DNA of 64,000 nucleotides from Enterococcus wangshanyuanii (GCF_002197645.1 NZ_CP021874.1:2542001-2606000); one strand, 5' to 3'. Counted from the stretch's first letter, positions 1-9,238 are shown. Numbers and translations are program-made. Notes: generated from the letters alone by a model not told the origin.

Positions 1-70
1 TGTTTATCAAAGAATACAATAAGTTCTCTTCATTATCGCCGAGAGAAGAATTCTAACTAATAATTAAAAG

Positions 71-105
71 AAGTTGATCATACTCGTGATGGTCAACTTT
101 TTTTA
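71..105 (+). terminator. Rho-independent terminator of the gene upstream of the window
   Basis: A 10-bp stem (71-80 with 90-99, one G-T pair) with a 9-nt loop runs into a T tract. It lies upstream of purA and probably ends the preceding gene, which is outside the window. Confidence 0.75.
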
Positions 106-171
106 GTTATTAGTGAACGATGAATTATTGAATTTTCGCTTTTTTAAAGAATGTTTTTTTGTATAAAAAAT

Positions 172-226
172 AATGTTCGTGTTTTACCTTTTTTTTGTTT
201 TTTTAAAATAATAATATTCGATTTTT
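172..226 (+). promoter_or_regulatory. Candidate PurBox-like sites upstream of purA
   Basis: Two segments, AATGTTCGTG at 172 and AATATTCGAT at 213, resemble the CGAAC-WWT PurR box on the reverse strand, each with mismatches. PurR control of purA is common in Firmicutes, so the idea fits, but the sites are weak and the spacing (about 41 bp) is not typical. Confidence 0.3.
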
Positions 227-293
227 TATTGAAAGCGTTGTGTTTTACTGGTACAATGAATCAGGACAAAATAATTTAGAACGAGGTGTTCGA

Positions 294-1586
294 ATGTCAT
301 CAGTTGTAGTAGTCGGAACGCAGTGGGGCGATGAAGGAAAAGGGAAGATCACGGATTTTTTAAGTGAGAATGCTGAAGTCATTGCACGTTATCAAGGCGG
401 AGATAATGCAGGTCATACCATTAAATTTGATGGTGTTACTTATAAACTACACTTGATTCCTTCAGGTATCTTTTACAAAGAAAAAATCAGTGTGATCGGA
501 AACGGCGTAGTCGTTAATCCAAAATCACTAGTAAAAGAGCTTGCTTATTTAAAAGAAAACAATGTAACAACAGATAATTTACGTATTTCTGACCGTGCGC
601 ATGTTATTTTACCTTACCACATCAAGCTAGATCAATTACAAGAAGATGCTAAAGGTGAGAACAAGATCGGGACAACTATTAAAGGGATCGGCCCAGCTTA
701 CATGGATAAAGCAGCACGCGTTGGGATTCGTGTGGCAGACCTATTAGATAAAGAAATTTTTGAAGAACGTTTGAAAATCAATTTAGAAGAAAAGAACCGT
801 CAGTTTGTAAAAATGTTTGATAGCGAACCGATTTCATTTGAAGAAATCTTCGAAGAGTATTATGAATATGGTCAACAAATCAAGCAGTACGTGACGGATA
901 CGTCTGTTATTTTAAATGATGCGTTAGATGCAGGTAAACGTGTTTTATTTGAAGGGGCACAAGGTGTGATGCTTGATATCGATCAAGGAACGTATCCTTT
1001 TGTAACATCATCAAACCCAGTTGCCGGAGGCGTGACAATTGGTAGCGGCGTTGGTCCTTCAAAAATCAATAAAGTAGTTGGGGTCTGTAAAGCGTATACG
1101 TCACGTGTAGGCGATGGACCATTCCCAACAGAACTGTTTGATGAGACAGGAGAAACGATTCGTAAAGTCGGAAAAGAATATGGAACAACTACTGGACGTC
1201 CGCGTCGTGTCGGTTGGTTTGATACAGTCGTGATGCGTCACTCTAAACGTGTTTCAGGTATCACCAATTTATCATTAAACTCAATCGATGTATTAAGTGG
1301 TTTAGATACCGTAAAAATTTGTACAGCTTATGAGCTGGATGGTGAATTGATTTATCACTATCCTGCCAGCTTGAAAGAATTAAGCCGCTGTAAACCAGTC
1401 TATGAAGAATTACCTGGCTGGTCAGAAGATATCACTGGCTGTAAAACATTAGCTGATCTACCAGCGAATGCACGTAACTATGTCCACCGTATCTCTGAAT
1501 TAGTCGGTGTTCGTATTTCAACGTTTTCTGTCGGACCAGATCGCAACCAAACCAATGTTTTAGAAAGTGTTTGGGCTCAAATTTAA
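294..1586 (+). CDS. purA: Adenylosuccinate synthetase
   Basis: This enzyme joins IMP and aspartate using GTP, the first committed step to AMP, in the cytoplasm. The 430-residue protein has the usual family length, with the GDEGKGK nucleotide loop at residues 12-18 and the NAGHT motif shortly after. An upstream in-frame start at 240 exists, but the ATG at 294 is preceded by an AACGAGGTG ribosome binding site and begins right at the conserved N-terminus, so 294 is chosen. It stands alone between two terminators. Purine-dependent control is plausible, but only weak PurBox-like sites are visible. Confidence 0.98.
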   Translation: MSSVVVVGTQWGDEGKGKITDFLSENAEVIARYQGGDNAGHTIKFDGVTYKLHLIPSGIFYKEKISVIGNGVVVNPKSLVKELAYLKENNVTTDNLRISDRAHVILPYHIKLDQLQEDAKGENKIGTTIKGIGPAYMDKAARVGIRVADLLDKEIFEERLKINLEEKNRQFVKMFDSEPISFEEIFEEYYEYGQQIKQYVTDTSVILNDALDAGKRVLFEGAQGVMLDIDQGTYPFVTSSNPVAGGVTIGSGVGPSKINKVVGVCKAYTSRVGDGPFPTELFDETGETIRKVGKEYGTTTGRPRRVGWFDTVVMRHSKRVSGITNLSLNSIDVLSGLDTVKICTAYELDGELIYHYPASLKELSRCKPVYEELPGWSEDITGCKTLADLPANARNYVHRISELVGVRISTFSVGPDRNQTNVLESVWAQI

Positions 1587-1592
1587 CTAGAT

Positions 1593-1632
1593 AAAAATGA
1601 GAAACGGTGAAATAAATCGTTTCTCATTTTTT
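1593..1632 (+). terminator. Rho-independent terminator after purA
   Basis: A perfect 14-bp stem (1593-1606 with 1618-1631) ends in a T-rich tract just downstream of the purA stop. Confidence 0.9.
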
Positions 1633-1723
1633 TATTCATTTTTAGTAAGAGACTTCCCTGAATAAGGCATGAGTATCTTTTGAATATATGTTAAAATAGA
1701 AAAACAGCTAGGGGGATATAAAA

Positions 1724-2593
1724 ATGACTTTTAAGATAGTGACAGATTCATGTTGTGATTTACCATATACATATTTAGAAACAAATGATGTTGATTTTAT
1801 CAGCATGACGATCCAGTTAAATGGGAAAGAATTAGTGGATGATTTGGGGAAAACATTCGACTATGATTGGTTTTTACAAGAAATAAAAACAGGAGGTATG
1901 CCAACGACCTCTCAGGTGAATGTTGGCCGTTATATTGAATTTTTTAAGCCGTTCGTAGAAAAACAAATGCCTGTTTTATATTTAGCTTTTTCATCTGGGT
2001 TAAGCGGTTCGTATCAAAGTGCGATGCAAGCTGTTGATATATTGAAAGAAGAGTTTGCAGAAGCAGAAGTTTATGTGATCGATACGAAAGCAGCTAGTTT
2101 GGGTGAAGGGCTGTTAGTGAGTGAAGTAATCGGTTTGAAACAGGCTGGGCATTCCTTAGAAGAAATTTTATTATGGTTGTCAGAAAATAAAATGACAGTT
2201 CACTCTTGGGTGACTGTAGATGATCTGAAACATCTGGAGCGTGGCGGCCGAATATCAAAAGCAGCTGCAGCAATTGGTGGATTGATGAATGTAAAACCAA
2301 TTATTGTAGTAGATCCACAAGGAAAGCTGCAAAATATCGGTAAAGTCCGCGGTCGCATCAAAGCCTTGAAAAAATTAGCAGATGAAACGGTTCGAGGAAT
2401 GATCGATCCGACTAACCAAACGCTATTTATCGCTTATGCAGGTGATTTGGAAAGCGCGGAAAAGGTCAAAGCATTGATCGAAGAACAGGTTCAAGTGAAA
2501 GAAATTCGCCTGCATCCACTAGGACCAACGATTACAAGTCATACAGGAAATGGCTGTATAGCTGTATTTTCCAGAGGCAAGGAAAGAGTATAA
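1724..2593 (+). CDS. DegV family fatty-acid-binding protein
   Basis: DegV-family proteins bind a single fatty acid in a cleft between two lobes, and many Firmicutes use them (FakB type) to hand fatty acids to the FakA kinase. This 289-residue protein has the usual length and opens with the characteristic VTDSCCDLP motif. Later it shows the SSGLSGSYQSA segment around residue 92 and a KHLERGGRIS motif around residue 170, both typical of the family. It is a single-gene unit with an AGGGGG ribosome binding site and its own terminator. Whether it is a true FakB partner or another DegV paralogue cannot be told from sequence alone. Confidence 0.93.
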   Translation: MTFKIVTDSCCDLPYTYLETNDVDFISMTIQLNGKELVDDLGKTFDYDWFLQEIKTGGMPTTSQVNVGRYIEFFKPFVEKQMPVLYLAFSSGLSGSYQSAMQAVDILKEEFAEAEVYVIDTKAASLGEGLLVSEVIGLKQAGHSLEEILLWLSENKMTVHSWVTVDDLKHLERGGRISKAAAAIGGLMNVKPIIVVDPQGKLQNIGKVRGRIKALKKLADETVRGMIDPTNQTLFIAYAGDLESAEKVKALIEEQVQVKEIRLHPLGPTITSHTGNGCIAVFSRGKERV

Positions 2594-2614
2594 CTTGTTA
2601 TTTAACTAGAAGAT

Positions 2615-2655
2615 GTGAAGCAAAGAGAATCGCTCGATTTGCTTCACTTTTTTTA
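2615..2655 (+). terminator. Rho-independent terminator after degV gene
   Basis: A perfect 10-bp stem, GTGAAGCAAA with its complement (2615-2624 and 2638-2647), is followed by seven or more T. Confidence 0.9.
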
Positions 2656-2733
2656 TTAGAGTTAAAAATAGGACTAAAGTCTGATTACAGAAAGGTTTCA
2701 TTGATATTACAATAATGTTACGTTACACATTAT

Positions 2734-2787
2734 ATTTAGCTCCTTACTAAAAGGGTTGTTGCGTTGAAGGGAAGTAAGGAGCTAAAT
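2734..2787 (+). repeat. 15-bp perfect inverted repeat in the leader of the TPM-domain gene
   Basis: ATTTAGCTCCTTACT at 2734-2748 is exactly complementary to 2773-2787, with a 24-nt loop. It ends about 10 nt before the ribosome binding site of the next gene. No T run follows, so it is not a standard terminator. It could be an RNA control hairpin or a protein-binding palindrome. Confidence 0.7.
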
Positions 2788-2807
2788 CAAAAAAGGGGTT
2801 AATTACA

Positions 2808-3650
2808 ATGAAAAAGTTCAAAAAAATAACGAATAGAGGATTATTTTTTTTACTCTTATTTTGGAGTATTGCTCTACCAATGAAAGCTTTTGGACAAGGA
2901 GAAAATTTACCGGAAGCGCCAACTGATTTTTACTTAGACCAGTTGACTATTTTGACCGAAGAAACACAACAGTTGATCAATACTAAAGGGGACTATTATA
3001 AAGAGCAAACAGAAAATCCTCAAGTGGTTCTTGCAACGATTGAATCAACGGATGGTGACAGTATAGATAGTTATGCGCCAGAGCTTTTTGATAAGTGGGG
3101 AATTGGGAATCAGGAGCATGACAATGGCATTTTGATTTTATATGCTTTAAATGATGGTGATCGCAATGTAAGGATCGAAGTCGGTTATGGTTTAGAAGAT
3201 GTGATTACAGATAGCACGGCTATGAATATTTTAGTCAGTCAAAAAGATAAACTCAAGTCTTCAGATCCTGAATTGATCAATGAAGGTTTACAGTATGTAT
3301 TTAATGCAGTAGTAACGTTGATCGATCAAGAATATGATTATCCTGCAGATGAACATGCATTGAGTCAATCAGAGTTAGATGGGTTTTATGAGGATGAAGA
3401 TGATAATGTAATTTATACATCGTATAGTTTTTGGGATTCTGTGGATGGAGAGTCTATCTTAAGTTTCTTGTTATTTTTTATTATTGCCATTTTGTCGACT
3501 ATTTTTGGTACAGGTTCAGGTGGTGGTAGTAGCAGCAGTGGTTCTTCTTCTGGTGGTTCCTGGGGAGGAGGCAGCGGAGGCGGCTCTAGCTCAGGTGGTG
3601 GTTTTTCTGGCGGCGGAGGAAGCTCCGGCGGAGGCGGTGCCAGTATTTAA
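2808..3650 (+). CDS. Secreted/membrane TPM-domain protein (YgcG family) with Gly/Ser-rich tail
   Basis: The 280-residue protein has a basic, hydrophobic N-terminal signal segment (residues 5-29). A TPM domain (about 35-170) follows, seen in the QVVLATIEST and DNGILILYAL segments and the GYGLEDVITD motif. A membrane segment lies near 217-233, and a long Gly/Ser-rich tail ends GGGGSSGGGGASI. TPM domains occur in bacterial envelope proteins and in the plant photosystem repair phosphatase TLP18.3; the bacterial role is poorly known. The predicted layout puts the TPM domain outside the cell. The start ATG follows an AAAAGGGG site. The 15-bp inverted repeat directly upstream suggests leader control. 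Confidence 0.88.
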   Translation: MKKFKKITNRGLFFLLLFWSIALPMKAFGQGENLPEAPTDFYLDQLTILTEETQQLINTKGDYYKEQTENPQVVLATIESTDGDSIDSYAPELFDKWGIGNQEHDNGILILYALNDGDRNVRIEVGYGLEDVITDSTAMNILVSQKDKLKSSDPELINEGLQYVFNAVVTLIDQEYDYPADEHALSQSELDGFYEDEDDNVIYTSYSFWDSVDGESILSFLLFFIIAILSTIFGTGSGGGSSSSGSSSGGSWGGGSGGGSSSGGGFSGGGGSSGGGGASI

Positions 3651-3695
3651 AAAAAAGATCAAACGCTATTTTTCAGCGTTTGATCTTTTTTTTTA
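3651..3695. terminator. Bidirectional terminator between TPM and ABC-F genes
   Basis: A 17-bp perfect stem (3651-3667 with 3675-3691) has A runs on one side and T runs on the other. It serves the two convergent genes and overlaps the stop region of the ABC-F gene. Confidence 0.92.
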
Positions 3696-5324
3696 ATATT
3701 CACCTGAGAAAAGTTCATCCAATTGTTTTTGGACATCTTTATTTTCTAAGAACTCATCATAGGTTGTATCTGCACGATCGACAACCCCTTTATCAGAAAC
3801 AGCAATGATGCGGTTTGCTAATGTTTGAATGAATTGATGGTCATGTGAAGCGAATAAAATAGCACCAGTGAAGGCCATCAAGCCATCATTCAAAGCTGTG
3901 ATCGATTCTAGATCCAAGTGATTTGTTGGATCATCTAATACAAGAACATTAGATTTAGACAACATCAGTTTAGATAGCATTACACGAACTTTTTCACCAC
4001 CGGAAAGAACATTGACTGATTTCAACACATCTTCACCAGAAAAGAGCATTCTACCTAAGAAGCCGCGCAAGAAAGTATTGTCATCTTCTTCTTTGCTGGC
4101 AAATTGACGTAACCAATCTAAGATCGTCAGATCAGTATCAAAATCTTTGCTGTTGTCTTTTGGTAAATAGGCTTGAGAAGTTGTAACGCCCCACCGAACA
4201 GTACCAGTATCAGGTGTGATTTCACCCATGATCACTTTGAAAAGTGTAGTTGTAACAATATCATTATCCGCAATAAACGCTACTTTATCGACATTACTTA
4301 GAGAAAATGAGATATTGTCTAAAATTTTCTTACCATCAATTGTGACCGAAACATTCTCCACGTGAAGTAAATCATTACCGATTTCTCTTTCAGGTGTAAA
4401 CCCAACGAATGGATAACGACGTGAAGAAGGCTGGATATCATCAAGTGTGATTTTGTCCAACATTTTTTTACGTGAGGTCGCTTGTTTTGATTTTGATGCA
4501 TTCGCACTGAAACGTGCAATAAAGTCTTGTAATTCTTTGATTTGTTCTTCTTTTTTCGCGTTAGCGTTGGATTGTAATTTTGCAGCTAGTTGGCTTGATT
4601 CTAACCAGAAATCATAGTTCCCAACATATAATTTGATTTTGCCGAAATCAAGGTCAGCCATGTGCGTACACACTTTATTCAAGAAGTGACGGTCATGGGA
4701 AACAACGATAACGGTATTTTCAAAGTTGATCAAGAATTCTTCTAACCAATTGATTGAACGAGTGTCTAAACCATTGGTCGGCTCATCTAATAGTAAAACA
4801 TCAGGTTTACCAAATAGAGATTGAGCAAGCAATACTTTCACTTTTTGACCAGCTGTTAATTCACTCATTTTTTGGTCATGCAAACTTTCAGGAATGTTCA
4901 ATCCTTGTAGTAAAACAGCAGCTTCAGGTTCAGCTTCCCAACCGTCAAGCTCAGCAAATTCTCCTTCGAGCTCAGCCGCTTTGATACCATCTTCATCAGA
5001 AAAATCTTCTTTCATGTAGATCGCATCTTTTTCTTTCATCACTTCATAGAGACGTTTATGTCCCATAATAACTGTTTCTAGAACAGTATTATCTTCGTAG
5101 TCAAAGTGATTTTGTTTTAGTGTGGCCATCCGCTCATCAGGCCCCAATGTCACAGAACCTGTCGTAGGCTGGATTTCACCAGATAAAATTTTTAAAAAAG
5201 TTGATTTACCGGCACCATTTGCACCGATCAAGCCATAACAGTTACCAGGTGTGAATTTAATATTTACATCATCAAAAAGTTTGCGGTCTGAAAATAGCAA
5301 ACTTACATCATTTACAGTAATCAA
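3693..5324 (-). CDS. ABC-F family ATPase, YkpA/YbiT-like
   Basis: This cytoplasmic protein of 543 residues has two ABC domains and no membrane segments, as in ribosome-associated ABC-F translation factors. The first domain has a good Walker A (GANGAGKST, about 34-42), an LTAGQ signature and Walker B with DEPTNGLD. The second has LSGGEKVRV and LDDPTNHLD, but its Walker A position reads IADNDIVTTT and lacks the Gly-Lys-Ser/Thr core. A degenerate second P-loop is, as I recall, shared by the YkpA group, so it is probably a family trait. The linker is rich in Lys and Gln (ASKSKQATSRKKM). It is not recognisably one of the Vga/Lsa/OptrA resistance types. It is a single gene ending at a shared bidirectional terminator. 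Confidence 0.93.
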   Translation of the reverse strand: MITVNDVSLLFSDRKLFDDVNIKFTPGNCYGLIGANGAGKSTFLKILSGEIQPTTGSVTLGPDERMATLKQNHFDYEDNTVLETVIMGHKRLYEVMKEKDAIYMKEDFSDEDGIKAAELEGEFAELDGWEAEPEAAVLLQGLNIPESLHDQKMSELTAGQKVKVLLAQSLFGKPDVLLLDEPTNGLDTRSINWLEEFLINFENTVIVVSHDRHFLNKVCTHMADLDFGKIKLYVGNYDFWLESSQLAAKLQSNANAKKEEQIKELQDFIARFSANASKSKQATSRKKMLDKITLDDIQPSSRRYPFVGFTPEREIGNDLLHVENVSVTIDGKKILDNISFSLSNVDKVAFIADNDIVTTTLFKVIMGEITPDTGTVRWGVTTSQAYLPKDNSKDFDTDLTILDWLRQFASKEEDDNTFLRGFLGRMLFSGEDVLKSVNVLSGGEKVRVMLSKLMLSKSNVLVLDDPTNHLDLESITALNDGLMAFTGAILFASHDHQFIQTLANRIIAVSDKGVVDRADTTYDEFLENKDVQKQLDELFSGEY

Positions 5325-5513
5325 TTGATTTCCTCACTTCATATATAATAGTTAAACCTCTCTGCATTATAGCGAGGAAACCTAGATTTTTCAAGGAATT
5401 TCAGACTTTTTCAGAAATCCCTTGTGCTTTTTATACAAATCAGGAATTTTCACAATAATTGTGTGTTTCATGTGGAACATTCTGATAAAAAGGTTATTAG
5501 TGTACTTTTTTTG

Positions 5514-5550
5514 CGATACACTGTATGATACACATAAAATTAGTGTATCG
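5514..5550 (+). promoter_or_regulatory. Inverted GATACACT operator-like sites upstream of mptR
   Basis: CGATACACT at 5514-5522 and its exact complement at 5542-5550 flank a third copy, GATACACA (5527-5534), and a -10-like TATGAT (5524-5529). The site lies 40-70 bp before the mptR start. The same octamer recurs in the palindrome upstream of the sigma-54 promoter at 8.5 kb, which suggests a site for the activator itself. No experimental match is known to me. Confidence 0.45.
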
Positions 5551-5586
5551 TTTTAGAGTTTTGGGTGTAAAAAAGGAGAGTGTGGG

Positions 5587-8457
5587 ATGAAACGAATTGA
5601 ACGGATCTATCTTTATGTAAAAGAGCAGACCGAAAATTTTCAACCGAGGGATGTTTCTTTAGGGAGCGGTGTGACGACAGGTGACGTTTCAAAAGCTTTG
5701 GGCATTCAACGAACCAATGCCAGTAAAGATTTGAACCAACTAGTAAGAGAAGGACTGTTGGAAAAAACAGATGGACGTCCTGTTAAGTATGTAGATAAAG
5801 CTGTATTTAAATATCATCCGCTATCTAAACCAGTGAAAAGTTATCGTGAAAATAGTTTGGTGAATGAACAAGAAGCGGAAATATTGCCATCTCAGCAATC
5901 TGCTAAAAAGTTTGCTGGTGAAGATATTTTCAAAGCGATGATTGGGTCCACTGGAAGTATGAGAACGCCTGTTGAACAGGCAAAAGCAGCTATTTTATAT
6001 CCGCCTAAGGGCTTGAATTGTTTGATTACTGGTCCAACAGGATCTGGCAAAACCTATTTTGCTCATGCGATGTTTCAATTTGCCTTACTGAATCAAGTCA
6101 TTGACTCATCTAAAAAATTAGTTGTTTTTAACTGTGCGGACTATGCGCATAATCCAGAATTATTGATGTCACACTTATTTGGTTATGCAGAAGGAGCATT
6201 TACAGGAGCGAACAAGGCGAAAGAAGGAATCATCCATGAAGCAGATGGCGGTATCTTATTTCTTGATGAGGTACATCGCTTGCCGCCGGAAGGACAGGAG
6301 ATGGTCTTTTATTTTATGGATCATGGAACCTACTCCCGTCTAGGTGAAACGGTCAAAAATCGTCATGCAGATGTCAGGATCATTTGTGCAACAACAGAAA
6401 ATCCAACCTCCTCTTTATTGAATACCTTTGTCCGCAGAATTCCGATCATTATTCAACTACCTAATTTTGTTGATCGGCCAGCGAAGGAAAAGATCGATCT
6501 GCTTAGAGTAATGATTTCAATGGAAGCTTCTCGAATCCATCGAACGATCTCTTTGTCAGAAGATGTCGTAAAAGCCTTGATAGGCAGTGTTTCTTATGGA
6601 AATGTCGGACAATTAAAATCAAATGTTCAGTTAGTGACAGCGCGCGGCTTTTTAAATCATATCGATCAAGATGAGTTGGTGATCACGATCGATGAGTTAA
6701 CGGATAGCATCAAAGAAGGGATGATGCAGCTGGCAAGCAATCGTGATTTGCTGGCAGAGCTGTCAAAATATTTAGAGCCGCAAATGGTCGTTACACCTAA
6801 TGAACCATTAGTGACGATCCAGTCGGATTCCTATGAGCTGCCATACAACCTTTATGAAATCATTGGAGATAAGGCTGCTTTACTGAAGGCAGATGGTTTA
6901 GAGCAGGAAGTCATCAATAACTTTATTACAACAGATATCAATGTTCACTTAAAATCATTCTACAAAGATCATGGATTTACGTTTGACACGGAAAATAAGT
7001 TAGCAGAAATTGTAGATCAACGGATCATTGATGTAACGAAAGAGATTTATATTTTTGCGAAACAGAAATTGAATTATAATTTTCAATCGAACTTTATCTA
7101 TGCGATGAGTTTGCATATCAGTTCTTTTTTGAAACGAATCCAAAATGGTGAAGAAAGACAGCAGCAGCTGAATGAAAACATTCGAAATATGGTATTAGAC
7201 TATCCGCTGGAATTCGAAACTGCTCAAGAGATCAAGCAGATCATTGCGACCAGCTATCAGATGAAGATTCCAGATTTTGAAACCTACTATTTAGCTGTCT
7301 TGTTGATTTCACTAAGAGAAAATAAAGATGCTGGGCGAATCGGTATCGTCGTAGCAGCTCATGGGAAAAGTACAGCGACGAGTATGGTACAGGTCGTATC
7401 TCAATTATTGAATGTCGATAATTTGAGAGCAGTAGATATGCCGTTGGAAATGCAGCCTAAAGACGCACTGCGTCAGATTGTCAATGTAGTAAAAGAAGTA
7501 AATGAAGATAGTGGTGTGATTCTTTTAGTAGATATGGGCTCTTTGGCAACCTTTTCAGACGAAATAACACGTCAAACAGGGATCGATGTCCGGACAGTCG
7601 ATATGGTGACTACACCGATCGTTTTAGAAACGGCTAGAAAAACATCATTGATCGATACACAATTAGATACACTCTATGAATCCTTGAAGAATTTCCAGGG
7701 CTATGCAGGAATGCAGCAAGAGAGAAAAAATGAAGCTGCTGCACCATGGAAAAAGCGAGTGATCGTTGCCATATGTGCTTCAGGTGAAGGAACGGCTAAA
7801 CGGATGAAAGAAATGATCGAATCGGCTGTTCCGCTTCAATTGGGACTGGAATTAGAGGTACTGCCTTTATCGATCGTTGACATGAAAGAAAAATTGGTCG
7901 CCATTCAAGAAGAGTATCAGGTCATCGCTGCGACAGGGATCACAGATCCTAAGATTGCCGCGCCATTTATTTCAATGGAAAACTTTTTCTCTGGAGATGC
8001 AGAAACGATCATCGAACGCTTATTGCTTGAGAGCGAAATTTCTGTAGAACAGCAAGAAATGACTGAACAAACGGCGAAACAAGCATGTATCGCTTATATG
8101 GAAGAAAGTTTTACGTTCATTAATCCGAAAAAGGTCATCGATCCATTGTGGGAGTTTGCTGATATCATTCGAACAAAGCTGTCTCTGAAACTGGATTATA
8201 CTTTTTACGTAAATCTTATTATGCACTTGGCAGGAATGTTAGAGCGCGTACTGCAGCATGAAACTCTCTCATTATCGGAAGAAGAATTGGCTCATATCAT
8301 GTCCGAACCTAGTTATGAGGTTGTAGCAAAAGCAACCCTTTATTTGAAACAGACGTTTCAACTGGAATTACCATTGGAAGAAATCTATTATATTATTCAG
8401 CTGATCAAGAATACGCAACTGAATCAACTACAAGATGAAAAAAATACACTAGATTGA
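5587..8457 (+). CDS. mptR: LevR/MptR-type sigma-54-dependent PTS activator
   Basis: This 956-residue regulator drives transcription by sigma-54 RNA polymerase under control of PTS phosphorylation. An N-terminal winged-helix domain (about 1-80) is followed by an AAA+ domain with Walker A GPTGSGKT (about 149-156), the sigma-54 contact motif GAFTGA (about 203-208) and a Walker B ending FLDE. Then come a first PRD (about 440-545), a mannose-type IIA-like domain with AAHGKS (His near 592), a IIB-like segment with ICASGEG (near 728-735) and a second PRD (about 840-945, His in LIMHLAGM). A sigma-54 promoter and the mannose PTS genes follow directly, so this is the mpt operon activator of enterococci and Listeria (MptR/ManR). 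Its gene has GATACACT repeats in its own promoter region. Mutants in this system elsewhere show altered sensitivity to class IIa bacteriocins. Confidence 0.95.
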   Translation: MKRIERIYLYVKEQTENFQPRDVSLGSGVTTGDVSKALGIQRTNASKDLNQLVREGLLEKTDGRPVKYVDKAVFKYHPLSKPVKSYRENSLVNEQEAEILPSQQSAKKFAGEDIFKAMIGSTGSMRTPVEQAKAAILYPPKGLNCLITGPTGSGKTYFAHAMFQFALLNQVIDSSKKLVVFNCADYAHNPELLMSHLFGYAEGAFTGANKAKEGIIHEADGGILFLDEVHRLPPEGQEMVFYFMDHGTYSRLGETVKNRHADVRIICATTENPTSSLLNTFVRRIPIIIQLPNFVDRPAKEKIDLLRVMISMEASRIHRTISLSEDVVKALIGSVSYGNVGQLKSNVQLVTARGFLNHIDQDELVITIDELTDSIKEGMMQLASNRDLLAELSKYLEPQMVVTPNEPLVTIQSDSYELPYNLYEIIGDKAALLKADGLEQEVINNFITTDINVHLKSFYKDHGFTFDTENKLAEIVDQRIIDVTKEIYIFAKQKLNYNFQSNFIYAMSLHISSFLKRIQNGEERQQQLNENIRNMVLDYPLEFETAQEIKQIIATSYQMKIPDFETYYLAVLLISLRENKDAGRIGIVVAAHGKSTATSMVQVVSQLLNVDNLRAVDMPLEMQPKDALRQIVNVVKEVNEDSGVILLVDMGSLATFSDEITRQTGIDVRTVDMVTTPIVLETARKTSLIDTQLDTLYESLKNFQGYAGMQQERKNEAAAPWKKRVIVAICASGEGTAKRMKEMIESAVPLQLGLELEVLPLSIVDMKEKLVAIQEEYQVIAATGITDPKIAAPFISMENFFSGDAETIIERLLLESEISVEQQEMTEQTAKQACIAYMEESFTFINPKKVIDPLWEFADIIRTKLSLKLDYTFYVNLIMHLAGMLERVLQHETLSLSEEELAHIMSEPSYEVVAKATLYLKQTFQLELPLEEIYYIIQLIKNTQLNQLQDEKNTLD

Positions 8458-8503
8458 ATACACAAAAAAGATACACTGACATAGTGTATCTTTTTTGTGT
8501 ATT
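8457..8503 (+). terminator. Long palindrome: mptR terminator and possible activator site
   Basis: A perfect 21-bp stem (8457-8477 with 8483-8503, 5-nt loop) begins at the last base of mptR. Its T run lies inside the stem. It contains GATACACT and its complement, as in the mptR promoter, and is centred about 75 bp upstream of the -24 element, where sigma-54 activators usually bind. It may act both as an RNA terminator and as DNA enhancer. Confidence 0.7.
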
Positions 8504-8553
8504 TCCTTAAATAAATCCATAGTTTTTGGTTTTTTCAAGCAATACACTAAAGT

Positions 8554-8569
8554 TGGCACGAAACTTGCT
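8554..8569 (+). promoter_or_regulatory. Sigma-54 (-24/-12) promoter of the mannose PTS operon
   Basis: TGGCAC-N5-TTGCT matches the sigma-54 consensus at every key base. It sits between the AAA+ activator gene and the first PTS gene, leaving a leader of roughly 165 nt. Confidence 0.93.
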
Positions 8570-8743
8570 TTAAATAAGATGAGCGAGGAAACACGGCTGT
8601 TAAATAAACATTTTATTGAAATAATCGATGTTTAATGATCGTTATTTTGGTAATAAATGAAAGAGCATAGTATTTTATTACTAAAGAATGTTTAAAAAAA
8701 CATTTCGTGAAAAGAATCGCAAATGCAAGAAGGAGAACAATGG

Positions 8744-9238
8744 ATGATGGATATTCGCTTAGTGCGCATCGATGACCGTCTGATACACGGACAAGTAGCT
8801 ACAGTTTGGACAAAAAGTACCAATGTTGAGCGAATCTTAGTAATTAGTGATGCAGTAGCACACGATACACTGAGAAAAGCATTACTTGTACAAGCTGCTC
8901 CGCCCGGTGTGAAGGTCAATGTTATTACGGTTGAAAAAATGATCGAGATTTTTTCAGATGAACGTTTCGCAGGTGTGAAAGTTATGTTGCTGTTTACTAA
9001 TCCAGAAGATGTACAACGAGTCGTAAAAGGCAATGTCGTTTTTCATTCAGTCAATATTGGCGGGATGAGCTTCACTAGTGGGAAACGAATGATCTCAAAT
9101 GCTGTGGCAGTCAACGAACAGGATATCGCAGCATTCAAATATCTGAATGATCAGGGAATCAAATTAGAGATTCGTAAAGTAGTTGCAGACAGCCAAGTGG
9201 ATTTGATGGAATTACTGAAAAAAGAACAACTTGTTTGA
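8744..9238 (+). CDS. mptB: Mannose-type PTS component IIB
   Basis: The 164-residue protein carries the PTS IIB (mannose/fructose/sorbose) fold, with the phosphorylated histidine in DDRLIHGQ at residue 15 and the APPGVKVNV segment around 51. It accepts phosphate from IIA and passes it to the sugar. An in-frame ATG exists at 8723, but AAGGAG at about 8729-8735 is correctly spaced for the ATGs at 8744/8747. It is the first gene after the sigma-54 promoter. A second IIB domain is present in the next gene, so the operon encodes two IIB units. The same arrangement is known in the E. faecalis mpt locus, where symbols vary. Confidence 0.92.
   Translation: MMDIRLVRIDDRLIHGQVATVWTKSTNVERILVISDAVAHDTLRKALLVQAAPPGVKVNVITVEKMIEIFSDERFAGVKVMLLFTNPEDVQRVVKGNVVFHSVNIGGMSFTSGKRMISNAVAVNEQDIAAFKYLNDQGIKLEIRKVVADSQVDLMELLKKEQLV

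Noticed and set aside
3484..3696. Valine/alanine-rich frame in the tail of the TPM gene
   Set aside because: It is the frame-shifted reading of a Gly/Ser repeat and runs into the terminator.
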